Source: DATKJS01 sp964551995 (GTDB lineage Bacteria > Acidobacteriota > Aminicenantia > Aminicenantales > Saccharicenantaceae). Taken from it: 64,000 nucleotides of DNA. Positions 16,184 through 26,632 of the stretch are shown piece after piece (the first letter of the stretch is position 1; the number at the start of each line of letters is the position of its first letter). The DNA lies in the NCBI GenBank assembly GCA_964551995.1, contig CAZKFD010000014.1:46993-110992 (forward strand), in the 5' to 3' direction. Made by a program: the position numbers and the translations under genes. Under the pieces are notes generated by a model. It had not been told where the DNA came from. It was given only the letters and a program-made list of their open reading frames with translations, and did not search any database.

Positions 16184-16960
16184 TCAGGAATGCTCCCTGT
16201 CTTCGGGTGCACGGGCGGCCCTTTCGGCCCGCATCCTGAGACCTCCCACGAGGGAGAAGATCCCGTTCGAGACGGCGGCCCCGACCCAACCTGCGGCCCC
16301 TCCGGCCGCGAAGCCGAGAATGCCTCCCAGGACCGTGAACACGACCCCACCGGCCAGCCTGCCCTGGACTTCCGTGAAGAACGAGGGCAGGGCGCCGACA
16401 AGGCGGGGGAATAAGCTCGTGACCCCGACCAGGAGGCCCAGGAGGATGCCCGCGAAAAGACCCATGGCCCCGAAGAACCAGAAGAACGAGACCGGCTGAA
16501 ATCTCCTCACCACGAGGTCGAGACCCCCGGGGGCGGCTCCGGCCTTGACGGCCGGCCGGCCCGCCGCCTCGCGGGCGGCCTTTTCGCAAACGGGACACGC
16601 CGCCGAAGCATCCGGGAGGACCATCCCGCAGACCGGGCAGGGATAGCCGCTGCCGGAGCGGGCCATCCGGCCCCCGCAACGCAGGCAGGCCTCGGCCTCG
16701 AGGTCATTCTCGAACCCGCAGAAGATGCAGATGGCCCTACGGTCCTGAAGGGAGGGAGGCTTCGCCGGGCGCCAGTCGTCCCCGTCGTAAACATACCATC
16801 TCCCCGTCTGGGCGCCGATCATCCAGAAGTGGCCTTCCTCGTCCTTGAGCCGGAGCTGTTTCAGCGAGTCGATAAACTCCCTCTGGGAGATCCTCCCCTC
16901 GTTGAACCTTTCCTTCAGCCGACCGAAGGCCGACTCGATTTCACGGAACTGGTCCGACAT
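16184..16960 (-). CDS. Zinc-ribbon protein with two C-terminal membrane segments
   Basis: 258 residues from the ATG at 16958-16960 (GGGGAGCGGAG upstream); an in-frame ATG 45 nt further up lacks a ribosome site. The N-terminal about 70 residues (GRISQREFIDSLKQLRLKD and FWMIGAQTGRWYVYDGDDW) form a small domain seen in bacterial membrane proteins. Then come two zinc ribbons: CIFCGFENDLEAEACLRCGG near residue 75 and CPVCGMVLPDASAACPVCEK near 103. Two glycine-rich hydrophobic stretches (about residues 155-185 and 200-240, with GGILGFAAGGAAGWVGAAV) probably cross the membrane or form a glycine-zipper. Function unknown. Convergent with hypF, 9 nt between stops. Confidence 0.75.
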   Translation of the reverse strand: MSDQFREIESAFGRLKERFNEGRISQREFIDSLKQLRLKDEEGHFWMIGAQTGRWYVYDGDDWRPAKPPSLQDRRAICIFCGFENDLEAEACLRCGGRMARSGSGYPCPVCGMVLPDASAACPVCEKAAREAAGRPAVKAGAAPGGLDLVVRRFQPVSFFWFFGAMGLFAGILLGLLVGVTSLFPRLVGALPSFFTEVQGRLAGGVVFTVLGGILGFAAGGAAGWVGAAVSNGIFSLVGGLRMRAERAARAPEDREHS

Positions 16961-17123
16961 CGGCTCCGCTCCCCGCCGTCTATCGCCGCCGTTTTCATAA
17001 CTCATTATTTTTCAATTAGTTATTAACATATTGATAATTCATAATTTAGCCGCAGTGACGAAATTTTGTGCAATCCGCCGTATCTTCAAGAAAGTCCGAC
17101 GATTGGATTCGGAAAAAGGCCTC

Positions 17124-17157
17124 TTTTCCACAACTTTTCCACATGAATTGTGAATAA
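17124..17157. other. Cluster of three DnaA-box-like 9-mers beside an AT-rich stretch
   Basis: TTTTCCACA at 17124-17132 and again at 17135-17143 on the plus strand, and TTATTCACA on the minus strand (complement of 17149-17157). The last fits the DnaA box consensus TTATNCACA and the other two differ from it at one base. The 170-nt gap also holds an unusually AT-rich segment (about 16999-17047). The layout resembles a small DnaA-controlled or origin-like region, but flanking genes point toward it rather than away. Confidence 0.4.
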
Positions 17158-17175
17158 TTCCGCTCACTTCCCGAA

Positions 17176-18132
17176 TCATTTTACACCCGCGCCGCCGTGT
17201 GTGAGAAGCCCCAGGAGGCCATAACCCTTCACGGGGTCGGGGATGAACGACAGCATGAAGACGAGAACGATCACGACACCCATGATCCGCCGGCCGAGAG
17301 AGAGAGGGACATCCTCGTCGAGGATCGGCGGGTGCTTCAGCCGGCGCATGAGGATGAAGAGGAGCCCGATGCCCCCCCAGAGGAACCAGCCGGCAAAGCA
17401 AAGGACGCCCATAACGACGAAGGCGGCGAGCACAGCCAGCGAGATGAGGCCGGCCTTCCGCCCGACGAGCGAATAGGTGATATGTCCCCCGTCGAGCTGA
17501 CCGATCGGGAACAGGTTCAGGGCCGTGACGAGGAGCCCGACCCACCCGGCGAAGGCGACGGGATGAAGAACGACGTCGGCGCCGGGAGGGAAGCGATGCC
17601 TGAAGAACAGCGCGGTCAGGAGCTTCAACAACAGGGGCTCGCCTAAGGACAGATTGCCATCTCCCGCGGGGACGGGGGCGATCTTCGAGAAGGCCAGCCC
17701 GACGGCGAGCGCCGGAAGCGCCAAGAGAAACCCTGTCAGGGGGCCCGAAACGCCGACATCGAAGAGCTGATGCTTCTGCCGGATGGGGGATTTGATCTTG
17801 ATGACCGCGCCGAACGTGCCGATCAGGTTCGGCGCCGGGATGAAAAACGGCAGGGTCGCCGCGATCCCGTAGCGCCGGCAGGTCAGGAAGTGAGCCAGCT
17901 CATGGCCGAGGAGAATGGCCATGAGCACGGCCGAGTAAAGAAGCCCGAGCAGGAGAACCCGGGGCTCGAGGAAGGCCCGTGCTCCAGGCCCGGGCAGGAC
18001 ATCCAGGCTCTGCGCGCCGGGATGCACGTACGACAGGCTCATGCCCAGGCCGACAAAAAAGGTCGAAAGGAGGGTCAGGCCGAAGAGCAGGGCATTCAGC
18101 CAGACCTTCCGAAATCTCCCGGACTCTTCCAT
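17176..18132 (-). CDS. Site-2 protease-type membrane metallopeptidase (M50)
   Basis: 318 residues starting at ATG 18130-18132, just past the terminator of the ferredoxin gene. Six or more hydrophobic helices. The zinc motif HELAH lies in ILLGHELAHFLTCRRYGI (about residue 80), and the third ligand is in LNLFPIGQLDGGHITYS (about residue 215). PFFIPAPNLIGTFGAVIKIK follows the first motif, as in plant EGY/bacterial M50 families. It should cleave substrate helices within the membrane, for instance anti-sigma factors or signal peptides; the substrate is unknown. No PDZ domain is visible. Confidence 0.88.
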   Translation of the reverse strand: MEESGRFRKVWLNALLFGLTLLSTFFVGLGMSLSYVHPGAQSLDVLPGPGARAFLEPRVLLLGLLYSAVLMAILLGHELAHFLTCRRYGIAATLPFFIPAPNLIGTFGAVIKIKSPIRQKHQLFDVGVSGPLTGFLLALPALAVGLAFSKIAPVPAGDGNLSLGEPLLLKLLTALFFRHRFPPGADVVLHPVAFAGWVGLLVTALNLFPIGQLDGGHITYSLVGRKAGLISLAVLAAFVVMGVLCFAGWFLWGGIGLLFILMRRLKHPPILDEDVPLSLGRRIMGVVIVLVFMLSFIPDPVKGYGLLGLLTHGGAGVK

Positions 18133-18141
18133 GGGCGCACG

Positions 18142-18171
18142 AAAAAAAAGGGAGTGAAATCCTTCACTCCC
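18142..18171 (-). terminator. Strong Rho-independent terminator after the ferredoxin gene
   Basis: On the minus strand GGGAGTGAA, a four-base loop, and TTCACTCCC, followed by eight T (stem arms 18163-18171 and 18150-18158; T run complement of 18142-18149). It ends the leftward ferredoxin transcript 22 nt after its stop and separates it from the M50 gene. Confidence 0.92.
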
Positions 18172-18193
18172 GCGGATCCAACCGACCGGCCGG

Positions 18194-18442
18194 CTACTTG
18201 CCCTGGAGCTTGAGGTACTTGGCCTGAAGTTGGTCCTTGGTTTCCTTGTGGTCGGGGTCGGGAACGCAGGCCTCGACCGGGCAGACGGCCGCGCATTGGG
18301 ATGAATCAAAGTGCCCGACGCACTCCGTGCACTTGTTCGGATCGATCACGTAGCGCTCGTCGCCCGCCGAAATGGCCTGGTTCGGGCACTCCGGCTCGCA
18401 AGCGCCGCAGTTGATGCATTCTTCCGTGATCTTATAAGCCAT
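18194..18442 (-). CDS. 2[4Fe-4S] ferredoxin (Chromatium/YfhL type)
   Basis: 82 residues behind a very strong GAGGAGGAGAG ribosome site. First cluster motif CINCGACEPECP near residue 9. The second is CTECVGHFDSSQCAAVCP near 38, with the longer insert between the second and third cysteines that marks the Allochromatium/YfhL subgroup. A short lysine-rich tail follows. An electron carrier, plausibly a partner of the oxidoreductase encoded at 6-9 kb. It has its own promoter and its own terminator, so it is a single-gene unit. Confidence 0.93.
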   Translation of the reverse strand: MAYKITEECINCGACEPECPNQAISAGDERYVIDPNKCTECVGHFDSSQCAAVCPVEACVPDPDHKETKDQLQAKYLKLQGK

Positions 18443-18471
18443 CGCTCTCCTCCTCGGAAAAATTAGGATTC

Positions 18472-18499
18472 ATTATACCTTATTCGCCGGCGATGACAA
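18472..18499 (-). promoter_or_regulatory. Promoter of the ferredoxin gene
   Basis: Minus strand TTGTCA (complement of 18494-18499), 16-nt spacer, perfect TATAAT (complement of 18472-18477). Confidence 0.7.
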
Positions 18500-18507
18500 G
18501 GTCCCGC

Positions 18508-19170
18508 TCATTTCTGGAGCCCGAGCCGCCCGGCCTTCGTTGAGGCCTCCTCTCCGTAATAGGTTTGCGGATATTCCGCCCGGATCTCCGCGTAGAGAGC
18601 CAGCGCCTCGTCCTTGCGGCCGGCAAGCTCATAGGCCTCGGCAAGTGAGAAGAGGACGGCGTCAAGCGGGTAGACGGAGGGTTTCTCGTCCCGGACCTTG
18701 CGGTAGATCGCGATCGCCTTGTCGTATTCCTTATTCTGGACCAACAGCCGAGCCTTGAGGGCCTCCGCCTGGTAGTAGAGCAGATCCCTGGGCGTCGGCG
18801 CGATCCGGTCGAGAGATTGCCCGGCCTTGCCCGTATCGCCCTTCCCGGCCCAATAGGCGGCCAGCTCCAGGCAGGCCAGGCGCGCCGCCGGGCCCTGGCC
18901 CTTGTCCGCCAGGGCTTCGAGGCGCGTCAGGTTCGCGGGCTTGCCCTCGAGGCCCTGTCCGAGGGAGAGGACTTCGCTGACGGCCCGGCTCTGCACCGCC
19001 CGGATGTGCGACCGGACGAGCAGAAGCCCCCCGAAAACGGCGGCGGCGAAGAGGAGGACGCCGGCGCCGATCGTGACCTCCCTTTTGTAGTCTTCGTAGA
19101 ACTGGAGGAACCAGTTCAGCCCCGTGCGGATCTCGTCTTCCTTGAGATGGTGCCTTTCTGTTCTCTTCAT
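18508..19170 (-). CDS. TPR-containing membrane-anchored protein (YfgM-like)
   Basis: 220 residues. A charged N-terminus (MKRTERHHLKEDEIRTGLNW), then one membrane helix at residues 34-54 (VTIGAGVLLFAAAVFGGLLLV), then helical repeats outside. Tandem TPR pairs are visible: AVLFSLAEAYELAGRKDEAL and LLYYQAEALKARLLVQNKEY, with ALYAEIRAEYPQTYYGEEA at the end. This is the layout of YfgM/YbgF-like envelope proteins involved in chaperone or envelope complexes. Ribosome site GGAGTGAACG before the ATG. No operon partner is obvious. Confidence 0.78.
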   Translation of the reverse strand: MKRTERHHLKEDEIRTGLNWFLQFYEDYKREVTIGAGVLLFAAAVFGGLLLVRSHIRAVQSRAVSEVLSLGQGLEGKPANLTRLEALADKGQGPAARLACLELAAYWAGKGDTGKAGQSLDRIAPTPRDLLYYQAEALKARLLVQNKEYDKAIAIYRKVRDEKPSVYPLDAVLFSLAEAYELAGRKDEALALYAEIRAEYPQTYYGEEASTKAGRLGLQK

Positions 19171-19288
19171 CGTTCACTCCGGCAGATCGTTCAAATACCG
19201 CCTCCCTTTTTAGCACAATCGGCCGGAATTGCCAAATGCCGCGACGGCCCTTCCTGCCCCCGTGGGCAACGCTGCCCGCAGGAGCGGG

Positions 19289-19765
19289 TCACGGGAAGAG
19301 CTTCTTAGCCAGCGCCGCCAGGTTCCGGGCGTGCCCCTCGCAGCATTCGAGGGCCCGCTTGTCGGGCCGCCCGATGGCGACAGGCCCGTAATGATCGAAC
19401 CGGTGGTCGCCCCGCACGATCATCCCATGGATGAGCAAAGCCTGCAGGATGTCGAGGATTGTGGTTTCATTGCCGCCGCCGATGTTGGCCGACGACGTGA
19501 ACGCGCCGCCGACCTTTCCCCGGAGCCGGCCGTGAAACTTGACGCTTTCGTCGAGAAGCCTCTTGACTTCCCAAGCCATCGTCCCGTAGTAGGTCGGCGA
19601 GCCGAGGATGATGCAATCGTAACCGACGAGGTCGCCGGCCGCCGTGTCCTCGACCTTTTTCAGGTCCACTTCGAGGCCCTCAGCCTCGAGGGTCTCCGCA
19701 ATCCGGGCGGCCATTTTCCGCGTGTTCCCCGTCCGCGAATAATATGCAACCAGGGCCTTCGGCAT
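19289..19765 (-). CDS. Flavodoxin/WrbA-like flavoprotein
   Basis: 158 residues from ATG 19763-19765 behind GGAGGACAGAG. The FMN phosphate loop is YYSRTGNTRKMA (residues 8-19). The 50s loop is IILGSPTYYGTMAWEVK near 55, and the 90s region is GGAFTSSANIGGGNETT near 90. DHYGPVAIGRPDKRALECC near the C-terminus resembles NAD(P)H:quinone oxidoreductase relatives. It may carry electrons in place of ferredoxin or act as a quinone reductase. It has its own promoter. Confidence 0.87.
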   Translation of the reverse strand: MPKALVAYYSRTGNTRKMAARIAETLEAEGLEVDLKKVEDTAAGDLVGYDCIILGSPTYYGTMAWEVKRLLDESVKFHGRLRGKVGGAFTSSANIGGGNETTILDILQALLIHGMIVRGDHRFDHYGPVAIGRPDKRALECCEGHARNLAALAKKLFP

Positions 19766-19789
19766 CTCTGTCCTCCGGGAGGAGAAACG

Positions 19790-19818
19790 ATTATGGCAAA
19801 GCTGAAAGGCCAAGTCAA
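19790..19818 (-). promoter_or_regulatory. Promoter of the flavodoxin gene
   Basis: Minus strand TTGACT (complement of 19813-19818), 17-nt spacer, CATAAT (complement of 19790-19795). Confidence 0.65.
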
Positions 19819-19871
19819 ACCTTTGGGGGAAGCCGCCCGCGAAGCAGACGTGAACGTCCCGGCGGCGAGGC

Positions 19872-21188
19872 TCAGAACTCGAAGCTAATCAGGCCGGACT
19901 TGTCCCGGAGCTGGCCGCGGATGGCCTCGCGAGTCGTCCGCCCCTCTTTTTCGGCCTTGATCGCCTTGAACAGCTCGTAGGTCGTGAGGAGCCCGTTGCC
20001 GTCCTTCGTCCCCTCTTCGATCTGCACGGCCGAGAAGGGAACCTTCCGGGTCCGGGGATCGACGGTGGAAAAATAGTTGCCGATGAGGACGGCCTTCATC
20101 TTCGTGTTGTCGAACTCCTGCATCCTCCGGCCTTTGTATTTCTGGAGCAGGGCGCACTCGTCGTCGGTGGCCCAGGCCTTGTTCCCCCGGACGAGGACGA
20201 GGATCAGGCTCTCTTTCCGCAGGCTGGCCTCCACGGACGCGCTCTGCGTGTCGATCAGCCAGATGTCCTCCTCCTTGTTCCGGATGACCTTCTTCCAGTA
20301 GTCGTCGACGTCGACGACTTTGCCCCAGCCTAGGTAGCGGAGGGCGTGGACGACGGCCTTCTTGAGATCGTCCTCCTCGGCCCGGAGCAGCCTAAGGAAA
20401 TCCTCCGGCCCACCGGCTTTCATTTCGCCCATCTGCCGCTCGATCTCCGCCAGGGCCGCGGCGTGGCGCGCGTTCTCCTCGTCCCTCCTCACGAGGAGCG
20501 CCTTCGTCTCGGGAAAGAGGAATTCATCCTGATCCATCCACTCCGTCCCCGAATCCTTTGCCTCGCCCGCAAGCGGCAGCTTGTCCTTGAGGATGTAATC
20601 GGCGATCTCGATATTCTTGGAGCCGAACGAAGGCAGGAGGAGAAGGTAGCCCTTCCCCCTTTTGATCAGCAGGGATACGGGATATCCGTCGGCGCTCTTG
20701 GCCAGGATCTCAACCGCGCCTTCCTGGCCCGCAGCCTCCTCCCAGACCCCTTCGGGGGCCGGCTTGTGGAGGAGCTTGTAGGCGCTGGCCAGGAAAGGCC
20801 GAAACCTCTCGAAGGGCACGTGGAAGAGGGCCCGCGGATTGAAGACGATCGATTCGGCCCGGGAATCGTCACGGAGATCAAGGCCGGGGACGGTCCCGAT
20901 GACGTTTGCCAGGGGCCCCATCCCGGCTCCGCCGATGAAGCAGACGACCCGGAGCCCCTCGGGCACGCGGCGCGCGACCTCGTCGCGGAAACCGGCGAGA
21001 ACGCCGTCCTGCCCGTCTTCCGGTTTTTCGGCCAGCTCATAGAACAGGATGTCGCTGTCGCGCGGGAGATCCAGAGCGGTGCTCTTTCCAGATCTCCGGC
21101 CGGTGGATCGGAGCTCGACGTCATAATTCTGGGAGGCCAGGTAGTCCTTCTGGGATTCCTCGAAGTCGAGCAACAACACCTTGGCCAT
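19872..21188 (-). CDS. Two-domain protein of unknown function, possible degenerate nuclease fold
   Basis: 438 residues from ATG 21186-21188, behind AAAGGAG. I do not recognise a named family. Residues 1-215 look like an alpha/beta domain of the amidotransferase/receiver type (AKVLLLDFEESQKDYL, DSDILFYELAEKP, LRVVCFIGGAGMGPLANVIG, KRGKGYLLLLPSFG). Residues 225-280 are a charged helical linker. From about residue 285, VVHALRYLGWGKVVDVDDYW, EEDIWLIDTQ and LILVLVRGNK follow the order of strands in PD-(D/E)XK nucleases, but the usual E-x-K positions read L-V-R, so catalysis is doubtful. No signal peptide. A TATAAT-like box lies at 21221-21226 on the minus strand. The gap 21189-21477 otherwise holds only short inverted repeats. 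Confidence 0.6.
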   Translation of the reverse strand: MAKVLLLDFEESQKDYLASQNYDVELRSTGRRSGKSTALDLPRDSDILFYELAEKPEDGQDGVLAGFRDEVARRVPEGLRVVCFIGGAGMGPLANVIGTVPGLDLRDDSRAESIVFNPRALFHVPFERFRPFLASAYKLLHKPAPEGVWEEAAGQEGAVEILAKSADGYPVSLLIKRGKGYLLLLPSFGSKNIEIADYILKDKLPLAGEAKDSGTEWMDQDEFLFPETKALLVRRDEENARHAAALAEIERQMGEMKAGGPEDFLRLLRAEEDDLKKAVVHALRYLGWGKVVDVDDYWKKVIRNKEEDIWLIDTQSASVEASLRKESLILVLVRGNKAWATDDECALLQKYKGRRMQEFDNTKMKAVLIGNYFSTVDPRTRKVPFSAVQIEEGTKDGNGLLTTYELFKAIKAEKEGRTTREAIRGQLRDKSGLISFEF

Positions 21189-21477
21189 GGGCCCGCTCCT
21201 TTCAGGCAAGTTCAGGCGGAATTATATCATCCTTTTTGTCGTCGGATGAGCCGCTTTTTGTCAAGACGATGACTTCCTTCGCCGGCGATGATGACCTCTC
21301 TGGCCCCCTATCTTCCGGGGCGGGACAGGGGGCGTCAATCACCCCTTGAGGTGAAAGCCGGGAGGATTTTCCGGCCGTCCTCACCGCGGAAGGGGATGGG
21401 GAGCGCTCAAAAGTCACCCCGAAATTCACTCCAGGGGATGATTCCCCTTTCGCCTTAAAGGTCTAGAATCCCTGGAC

Positions 21478-24400
21478 GTGCGTCTCCAGTCCATCATTAA
21501 AAAACGCAACGGCGAGGCCGCCGAGAAAAACCGGCCGGACTCCCTCGGCGACATCTCCTCGGAAACCGAAATCGAGATCCGGGAGCTGCGGCAGCGGATG
21601 CTCGAATACAAGACGGCCGCGGCGAGAGAAAGCCGGGCGGAGGAGACGCTGCGGGACAGCGAAGAGCGCTTCCGGCGGATCTTCGAAGACAGCCCCCTCG
21701 GCATGGCCATCTCCGACCCCTACTACCGCTTCATCAGGGCCAACGATGCCCTGTGCCGGATGCTCGGGTATACGGAAAAAGAGCTGACGGCGCTCACGTT
21801 CAAAGAGATCACCCATCCCGATCACGTCGCCGCGGACGCGGAGGCCGTCGGGAAGCTCCTTCACGGGGAGATCCCCTCGTACAGAACGGAGAAGCGCTAC
21901 ATCCGGAAAGACGGCACGGAAGTCTGGGGAGCGGTGACCCTGTCGGCCATCCGGGACAAGAGCGGACGCTTCCTGCACTTCCTGGCCATGGTCGAGGACA
22001 TCTCGGCCCGTAGGCGGGACCGCGAGGCCCTGCTCCAAAGCGAGCGGAACAGCCGGGAGCTTGCCGATCTCCTGCCCTCGTGCATTTTCGAGACCGACGC
22101 GGACGGGCGCCTCGTCTTCGCCAACCGCACGGCCCTCGAAACCTTCGGCCTCTCGGAGGAAGACCTCCGGGCGGGCATCAATTTCACGGCGCTGCTCGCC
22201 GGCACGGACCGCGAGCGCGGGCTCGATGGCTTCCGGCGCGTCGCCGCCGACGGCAAGCCCCTGTCGGACCAATTCACCCTCAAAGGAAATAACGGCCGCG
22301 CATTTCCGGCGCTCGTCACGGCGCGGGCCCTGATGCGAAACGGCCAGCCGGCCGGAGTTATCGGGGTCGCCACGAACATCACCGCGCCCGGGGAAGTGGC
22401 CGGAGCCCTGCGTGAAAGCGAAGAGAAATACCGCATGCTCTTCGAATCGGCCGACGAGGCCATCTTCCTGATGGAGGGAAACCGGTTCGTCGATTGCAAC
22501 TCGAATACGCTGCTGATGTTCGGCTGTACAAGCAAAGATGACATCCTGGGGCACCCTCCGACGGACTTTTCCCCGGAGACGCAGCCGGACGGCCGGACCT
22601 CGATCGAACAAGCCCGGGCCCGCATCACGGCCGCGCTGGACGGAAATCCCCAAAGGTTCACCTGGAAGCACCGCCGGAAGGACGGAACGCTCTTCGACGC
22701 GGAAATCTCCCTCAACAAGCTCGTCCTGAGCGGTCCGACCTACCTTCTGGCCATCGTCCGGGACGTCACTGAGAAGCGGCAGGCTGATCTTCTCCAAAAC
22801 GCCGTCTACCAGATCGCCCGGGCCGCCGACGAGTCGGCCAGCCTGGACGACCTGTACAAGTCAGTCCACAAGGTCATCGGCACCGTCATGCCGGCCGGGA
22901 ATTTCTATATCGCCCTCTACGACGCCGCAACTGACACGATCAGCTTTCCCTACTTCGTCGACGAGCAAGACGTCGCCCCGAAGCCCAAGAGACCCGGGAA
23001 GGGGCTGACGGAGTACGTGATCCGGACAGGCCAGCCCCTCCTCTGCGACGAAGCGACGGACCAGGAGCTGCGCCGGCGCGGCGAGGTCGAGGTCGTGGGC
23101 GCGCCCTCGTCGGTGTGGCTGGGGGTCCCCCTGATCGTCGAGAAGAAAACGATCGGCGTCATGACGGTCCAGCACTACTCTGACCCGAACGCCTACGGCC
23201 GGCGGGAGTTGCGGATGCTCGAATTCGTCTCCTCCGAGGTCGCCAAGTCCATCGAGAAGAAACAGGCGGAAAAGGCGCTGAAGCGGGAATGGGAAAAGGC
23301 CCAACAGTACCTGGCCATCGCCCAGGTCATGCTGCTCGTCCTGGACACGGAGGGCCGGATCGTCATGATCAACCGGAAGGGCTGCCGCATCCTGGGCTAC
23401 GGGGACAGCGAGCTCATCGGCCGGAACTGGATCGCCACGTGCGTCCGCCCGAAGGAGAGGGATGACGTGCAGAGGGTCTTCACGGAGATCATGGCCGGCC
23501 GGGCCGAACAGCAGGAGTATCACGAGAACCACGTCGTCACGAAGTCTGGTGAGGAACGCTTCATCGCCTGGCACAACACGATCGTCAAGGACGAAACGGG
23601 GAAGATCCTGGGGACGCTGAGTTCGGGCGAGGACATCACCGAGCACCGTCAGGCGGAACGTGCCCTGGCCGAAAGCGAGGAGCTCTACCGGAAGCTCATC
23701 GCCGCCATCCCCGACATGATCATCCGGACCGACCTCAAGGGCAACATTCTCTTCGCCAACGACGTCGCCGTGAAGTCCGGCGGCTTCGCTGGGACGGCCT
23801 CCCTGCTGGGCCGGAACATCTTTTCATTCGTCGCCCCTGAGGACGCCGACCGGGCGATCGCCAGCGCGAAGACGATGTTCGCGAAGCGTCTCGGCCCGCA
23901 GGAGCTCCAACTCATCCTCAACGGGAGCCCGAAGAGCCTCTTCGAGATCAACGGGGGGGTCCTCCGCGACATCAACGGCGTCCCTTACGGCATGGTGTTC
24001 CTGTGCCGCGATATCTCCGAGCGCAAGCAGACCGAGATCGAACTCCACGAGAGCGTCAAGAAGCTGCGCGAGACCCTGAAAGCGTCCATCGATTCGCTGG
24101 CCTCGGCCATCGAGATGAGGGACCCCTATACGGCGGGCCACCAGGAGCGCGTCACCCGTCTCGCCTGCGCCATCGCCACCCAGATGGGGCTCGAGGCCGA
24201 ACGGGTCGAGGCCATCCAGGTCGCGGGCATCATCCACGACATCGGAAAGCTCTACGTGCCGGCCGAGATCCTCAGCAAGCCGACGAAGCTGAACGAGCTC
24301 GAGTACGCCCTGATCAAGATGCACGCCCAAGTCGGCTTCACCATCCTCAGCAAGATCGACTTCCCCTGGCCGATCGCCCAGATCGTGCACCAGCACCACG

Positions 24401-24642
24401 AATACATCAACGGCTCGGGCTATCCCCGCGGGCTCTCGGGCAAGGACATCCTCCTCGAGGCGAAGATCCTCTGCGTCGCCGACGTCGTCGAGGCCATGTC
24501 CTCCCACCGTCCCTACCGTCCCGCCCTGGGCATCCAGTCCGCCCTCGACGAAATCTCGCAGAAACGCGGCATCCTCTATGACCGCGAAGTCGTGGACGCC
24601 TGCCTGAAGCTGTTCTCCGAGACGGGATTCAAGTTCGATTGA
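21478..24642 (+). CDS. Multi-PAS/GAF sensor with HD-GYP c-di-GMP phosphodiesterase output
   Basis: 1054 residues, starting at a GTG (21478); no good ribosome site is visible, so the exact start is uncertain. A coiled N-terminus leads into PAS domains at about 55-180, 185-305 and 310-430, each closing with a PAC-like VEDISARR, ATNITAPG or VRDVTEKR. A GAF domain follows at about 435-590, and two further PAS domains at about 600-725 and 730-855. The output is an HD-GYP domain from about 865: H888 in TAGHQERV, the H920-D921 dyad in IIHDIGKLY, and HQHHEYINGSGYPRG near 972. All metal and GYP residues are intact. No membrane helix is visible, so it senses cytoplasmic signals and should degrade cyclic di-GMP. 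A PilZ protein is encoded nearby. Confidence 0.92.
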   Translation: MRLQSIIKKRNGEAAEKNRPDSLGDISSETEIEIRELRQRMLEYKTAAARESRAEETLRDSEERFRRIFEDSPLGMAISDPYYRFIRANDALCRMLGYTEKELTALTFKEITHPDHVAADAEAVGKLLHGEIPSYRTEKRYIRKDGTEVWGAVTLSAIRDKSGRFLHFLAMVEDISARRRDREALLQSERNSRELADLLPSCIFETDADGRLVFANRTALETFGLSEEDLRAGINFTALLAGTDRERGLDGFRRVAADGKPLSDQFTLKGNNGRAFPALVTARALMRNGQPAGVIGVATNITAPGEVAGALRESEEKYRMLFESADEAIFLMEGNRFVDCNSNTLLMFGCTSKDDILGHPPTDFSPETQPDGRTSIEQARARITAALDGNPQRFTWKHRRKDGTLFDAEISLNKLVLSGPTYLLAIVRDVTEKRQADLLQNAVYQIARAADESASLDDLYKSVHKVIGTVMPAGNFYIALYDAATDTISFPYFVDEQDVAPKPKRPGKGLTEYVIRTGQPLLCDEATDQELRRRGEVEVVGAPSSVWLGVPLIVEKKTIGVMTVQHYSDPNAYGRRELRMLEFVSSEVAKSIEKKQAEKALKREWEKAQQYLAIAQVMLLVLDTEGRIVMINRKGCRILGYGDSELIGRNWIATCVRPKERDDVQRVFTEIMAGRAEQQEYHENHVVTKSGEERFIAWHNTIVKDETGKILGTLSSGEDITEHRQAERALAESEELYRKLIAAIPDMIIRTDLKGNILFANDVAVKSGGFAGTASLLGRNIFSFVAPEDADRAIASAKTMFAKRLGPQELQLILNGSPKSLFEINGGVLRDINGVPYGMVFLCRDISERKQTEIELHESVKKLRETLKASIDSLASAIEMRDPYTAGHQERVTRLACAIATQMGLEAERVEAIQVAGIIHDIGKLYVPAEILSKPTKLNELEYALIKMHAQVGFTILSKIDFPWPIAQIVHQHHEYINGSGYPRGLSGKDILLEAKILCVADVVEAMSSHRPYRPALGIQSALDEISQKRGILYDREVVDACLKLFSETGFKFD

Positions 24643-24660
24643 GCGCCGCGGCGCGCCCGC

Positions 24661-26388
<1,728 letters not shown>

Positions 26389-26428
26389 ATAGCCTCCGCT
26401 CTCCGGGATTCCCAGCCGCTGAGCTTCT

Positions 26429-26458
26429 AATATAGGGCAAAACCCTTTTCAGGGTCAA
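26429..26458 (-). promoter_or_regulatory. Promoter of glmS
   Basis: Minus strand TTGACC (complement of 26453-26458), 18-nt spacer, TATATT (complement of 26429-26434), about 40 nt before the glmS ATG. The rest of 26389-26632 shows no supported gene. Confidence 0.65.
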
Positions 26459-26632
26459 GAATTGGCCATGGAAGGGCTTGGACCTGACCTAAACGTTGTC
26501 TTTATTATCAAAGAGTTAGAACAATTTTCCCGAGACGATATTGAGCCGTCGGATCGCTTCCGAGAGCTCCCCGGCATGTTCAAATTTAACACATGTCGCG
26601 GCACCGCCCAACCTCGCAACACGGAGTCCCCT

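Noticed and set aside
26389..26460. glmS ribozyme
   Set aside because: The leader between the promoter and glmS is only about 40 nt and shows none of the ribozyme core.
26500..26632. In-frame protein-like text after the PilZ stop
   Set aside because: A helix-like stretch (KFEHAGELSEAIRRLNIVSG) can be read after the TGA, but PilZ is already complete and no start or family supports it.
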